Assembly: GCF_000424005.1 (NCBI RefSeq)
Contig: NZ_AUJB01000016.1
Coordinates: 62,001-126,000, forward strand
DNA from: Pseudobutyrivibrio ruminis CF1b
Lineage (GTDB): Bacteria; Bacillota; Clostridia; Lachnospirales; Lachnospiraceae
Length of the DNA stretch: 64,000 nt
Direction: 5' to 3'
A model generated the notes under the pieces. It did no database searches, had not been told where the DNA came from, and saw only the letters and a program-made list of their open reading frames with translations. Shown one piece after another: positions 63,301 to 64,000 of this stretch; positions within the stretch are counted from its first letter, which is position 1, and each line of letters starts with the position of its first letter. The position numbers and the translations under genes were made by a program.

Positions 63301-63394
63301 TCTTGGCGCTATCATGGTATTGATAGCTATGGATAGCTTCCAGTATGAATACAAGGGCGGTCAGAATATTTATAAGATTGTTAAATACATATAA
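57329..63394 (+). CDS. MMPL/RND transporter - GLUG repeats - RsbW-like ATPase fusion
   Basis: 2021 residues in one uninterrupted frame. Residues 1-770: MMPL/RND-type transporter with two halves (TM near 29-46, five more at 170-330; TM near 345-368, five more at 596-750) and large outer loops. Residues 782-803: an extra TM. 804-1820: extracellular region with two blocks of GLUG-type repeats (GGIxG motifs at about 909-1121 and 1418-1588) around a helical, coiled-coil-like part (1134-1404). TM at about 1825-1847, followed by RRRMHK (positive-inside). 1898-2021: HATPase_c of the RsbW/SpoIIAB kind with N-box DLAVEEIYLNMV, VDTGEPFNE and a GRNINYLG lid. Start ATG 57329 has only a weak AGGG. Each part is recognisable; the whole is not. 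Confidence 0.8.
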   Translation: MGKVGNEADKAGNNLILKLCMFIVDKHVLFLLIFTILCIFSFFSSNWVKVEDDLEVYLPENSETRRGLDIMEREFSTYATMDVMIANISYDQALLVKQDVENIKGVFQVEFDDSDKHYKNGSAFLGIVFDYGTKDDESAVLLKKLQKYFSKYDSYISTNMSTINIELATEEIKVIAVMVFFLVIVVLIITTKSYIDVPIMLVMFACAAIIQQGTNYMFGTISFVSNSITIVLQLALSVDYTVIYVTRYNEEREYRDVRGACIVALSKAIPEILGCSLTTIGGIISMLFMEFTIVGDVGRVLIKAIVISIICVFTLLPSLVMVFAEAIERTEHKSFIPNISFVGRFAYKTRYIIPPIFLLVIVIAINLSSKVPYVYGYSKVSTPKENSVYIAKEMIRENFEEENSLILIFPKGDYDIQKALIDELVLDDRVNNVMGLANIEIMNGHTLTEKLTPRQFSELVNVDYEMAELIYTAYAVDDEDYTKAVNGIENYKVPFIDMFSFVYREVDEGYVTVGEELTQQIRESNTMISFAKNQLQGEEYDRIIINLNLPEESEETFKYIDDLHEVTQEFFPVDEFFVAGQSVVDYDLKKCFARDNIVTSAISIISVLIILLFTFKSVGMPLLLIGVIQGCIWINFSSATITHDNIFFLSFLMVSAIQMGANIDYAIVIASRYIRLRTNTGKRASIIETMNVSFPTIITSGTMLAASGVLIGRMTSERSIYGIGKYLGQGTIISILVTMFVLPQILLVGDKVIEVTSFFAKGNIDELKESLTPHKKTSKTKLMSLILISFLAFNMMGMSVCASNVTDLKTGTHEKSVQHSYDVDADIRDKRLEIVDGEIEEIYISSKDDFTAFVKNCSLDTWSVNKKVILQKDIDLGYDFISVPSFGGYFDGGGHTIQIYISNESISNCALFSNLQDTGVITSLRVAGRVLPVGEQAVVAGIVGNNYGVINDCIFDGVISSSDYIGGIAGVNQLNGQILGCSSRGYVKGQHFVGGIVGENRGYVANCKNDALVNTSKTDEQVNMMSAISNMMNFVKHFNRNPSDVRNLDAAITDVGGIAGLSLGVIQDCINSENVGYEHLGYNVGGIAGRQSGYIVGCINNSKILGRKDVGGIVGQAEPFLTVDMDGSTAGRLDTEINKLSNSISKVISDAKKQSNLISYRMSVIQGLTSSTIDDLYYVMTGTVTYSNSVAGAANDVLSRADYIMEGVAGSGGVIDHSANATTDVIDAVNRIKAAIEEFDILKYLTDEDMTKYEDAKTLLDSDSTWSTLRGAAGILSLYVDYLPRMTGDTRDQALTVINVIQKAMSEIEAVGNTISATADKAADGKLKKIIPFSDLYQAHSASLINNINSLNDNFGILNQEANNATGNLADDLQAVNKQFNTVMKLFSEAINGVTNIGDHEIYEDVSIKEVDSTTDATIENCSNFARIQADLDVGGIVGTMAIEYDLDRESDSTGLAEGNLLSKYVTKCVLRNNTNYNSVIGEKNYEGGICGIQEMGTIKGCANYGDIKSISGEYVGGICGQSISYILSSKTRGIVDGSKYVGGIAGEGMHISDSYSVVKVKNAKSCYGSIAGYVGDKGVVRDNYFVSDDLAGLDRVSYSLKAEPISITDENLPADLTEFNVSYILSDPEYPDGEILLKSQHKKYGEGVTLEEYPSLPARAGYYVVWDTEGLLDIKNDEIITGRYVKYRTTIGEDTSGDSKKMFQSDILVDGLFKQDDVLKVEREYLYDVDLYENMNARINGVSDYESIKLVIPDDGQKKHTIRFKSTIELGDISYAPELFVIGSDGSETSIVPTGKMGNYNTYEVEGNELNINVRFTGRERVAYKYLVLLAMVIFAASLRYVINGIIKVRRRMHKTIVTGKDKVATRIRSKEQIFYNDESESTEAKLKNFSIEGRRSNLPRVLKYIDSKLDYRKCELRDKMIIDLAVEEIYLNMVHQLRRSSDKNITVKYGFDKMSRSVTLVLVDTGEPFNEFADETQEELINEGRNINYLGAIMVLIAMDSFQYEYKGGQNIYKIVKYI

Positions 63395-64000
63395 TTAATC
63401 TAAATAAGTATTTCTAATTAGACAAATCATATCAAAGCATTCAACAAATGCATCAACCACGCGAGGAGAGAATTGCTCTCCTCGCTGTTTTACTATTTCA
63501 TCATATGCTTCTTCTGTAGACCAGGCTTTCTTATAAGAACGCTCGCTTGTGAGGGCATCAAAAACATCAGCCACAGATACAATCTGGGCATAGATAGAGA
63601 TACCATTTCCACTTAATCCGAGAGGATAGCCTTGTCCGTTCCAGTACTCGTGATGTTGTACTGCAATTATACGGGCCATTTTTATAAGCTCACCATCTGA
63701 TTTTGAAAGGATGTCCCAGCCATACTGAGTATGCTGCTTCACGATATCGTACTCTTCTGGTGTAAGCTTTGCAGGCTTTTCAATTATGTCATGGCTAATC
63801 ATAAGCTTGCCTAAATCATGCATCATGGCAGCGATTTTTAAATTCTCTGTTTCTTCATATTCAAGCCCAAGCTTTGTTCCTAGAAGTTTGCTATATTCAG
63901 CAACTCGTCTAACATGCTGGCCTGTTTCGCCAGATTTTGCCTCTGACATTTCTGCAAGAGTGATTATTATATCTTCCTGAGAACGCTGAAGACGTTCAAA
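63395..64000 (-). CDS. HD-GYP domain protein, 3' part
   Basis: The frame stays open to the window edge at 64000, so the N-terminus is missing; 201 codons remain. MMHDLGKLMISHDI has the HD pair, HHEYWNGQGYPLGLSG the GYP motif, and VADVFDALTSERSYKKAW the following metal ligand and helix. Such domains hydrolyse c-di-GMP to pGpG or GMP. A sensor domain probably precedes it outside the window. Its stop directly abuts the stop of the giant gene (TAATTA at 63392-63397). Confidence 0.9.
   Translation of the reverse strand, partial: FERLQRSQEDIIITLAEMSEAKSGETGQHVRRVAEYSKLLGTKLGLEYEETENLKIAAMMHDLGKLMISHDIIEKPAKLTPEEYDIVKQHTQYGWDILSKSDGELIKMARIIAVQHHEYWNGQGYPLGLSGNGISIYAQIVSVADVFDALTSERSYKKAWSTEEAYDEIVKQRGEQFSPRVVDAFVECFDMICLIRNTYLD

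Overview
The window looks like chromosomal DNA of a low-to-moderate-GC Firmicute of the Clostridia. Lachnospiraceae is most likely, close to Butyrivibrio/Pseudobutyrivibrio. This is inferred from gene content, not from a marker gene: a SCIFF ranthipeptide with its radical-SAM maturase beside a fused SecDF, many sugar ABC systems without their own ATPase, secreted polysaccharidases, a flavodiiron protein, and chemotaxis and c-di-GMP genes. I see no rRNA, tRNA, CRISPR array, prophage or insertion sequence. Most genes lie on the + strand in short operons separated by clear Rho-independent terminators.

Layout. 1-7.1 kb: end of a lipase-like gene, an XRE regulator with a small membrane protein, then housekeeping enzymes (HAD phosphatase, nitroreductase, phosphoesterase, isochorismatase-like, epimerase-like, rubredoxin-like, methyltransferase, YbaK). 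The gap at 5165-5570 is filled by a regular array of alternating inverted octamers. 7.2-10.4 kb: a large secreted GH16 glucanase. 10.6-18.2 kb: a Nik/Opp-type ABC operon (permeases, binding lipoprotein, two ATPases) followed by two paralogous methyltransferases, a structured leader and hypB, consistent with nickel acquisition and insertion. 18.2-23.3 kb: adenine deaminase and two tandem secreted DUF5722-like proteins. 23.5-25 kb: an orphan nuclease-like gene apparently lacking a standard start codon, then a second alternating inverted-repeat array and a LacI operator. 25-30.9 kb: LacI regulator, maltodextrin-type ABC genes and malQ.

30.9-37.5 kb: an exported trigger-factor-like lipoprotein, SCIFF precursor and maturase, SecDF, SerRS. 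37.5-41.4 kb: TypA, corrinoid adenosyltransferase, DapB, an alpha/beta hydrolase. 41.5-48 kb: signalling genes (GGDEF protein, PI-PLC-like protein, a chemoreceptor translationally coupled to a sugar-binding lipoprotein, CYTH protein). 48.5-50.6 kb: EF-P and a flavodiiron protein. 50.6-57.2 kb: an AraC-controlled alpha-galactoside regulon (GH36 plus ABC genes) with two matching operator/-10 modules. 57.3-63.4 kb: a 2021-residue fusion of an MMPL/RND transporter, extracellular GLUG repeats and a cytoplasmic RsbW/SpoIIAB-like ATPase domain. It is followed by the 3' part of a convergent HD-GYP gene that runs off the window.

The strongest candidates for undescribed biology are (i) the two arrays of regularly spaced, alternating inverted 7-8-mers (periods 52 and about 83 bp, close to whole numbers of helical turns) and (ii) the transporter-GLUG-kinase fusion. 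The Nik-type operon with twin methyltransferases and the two DUF5722 proteins with clan-A-like catalytic motifs come next.
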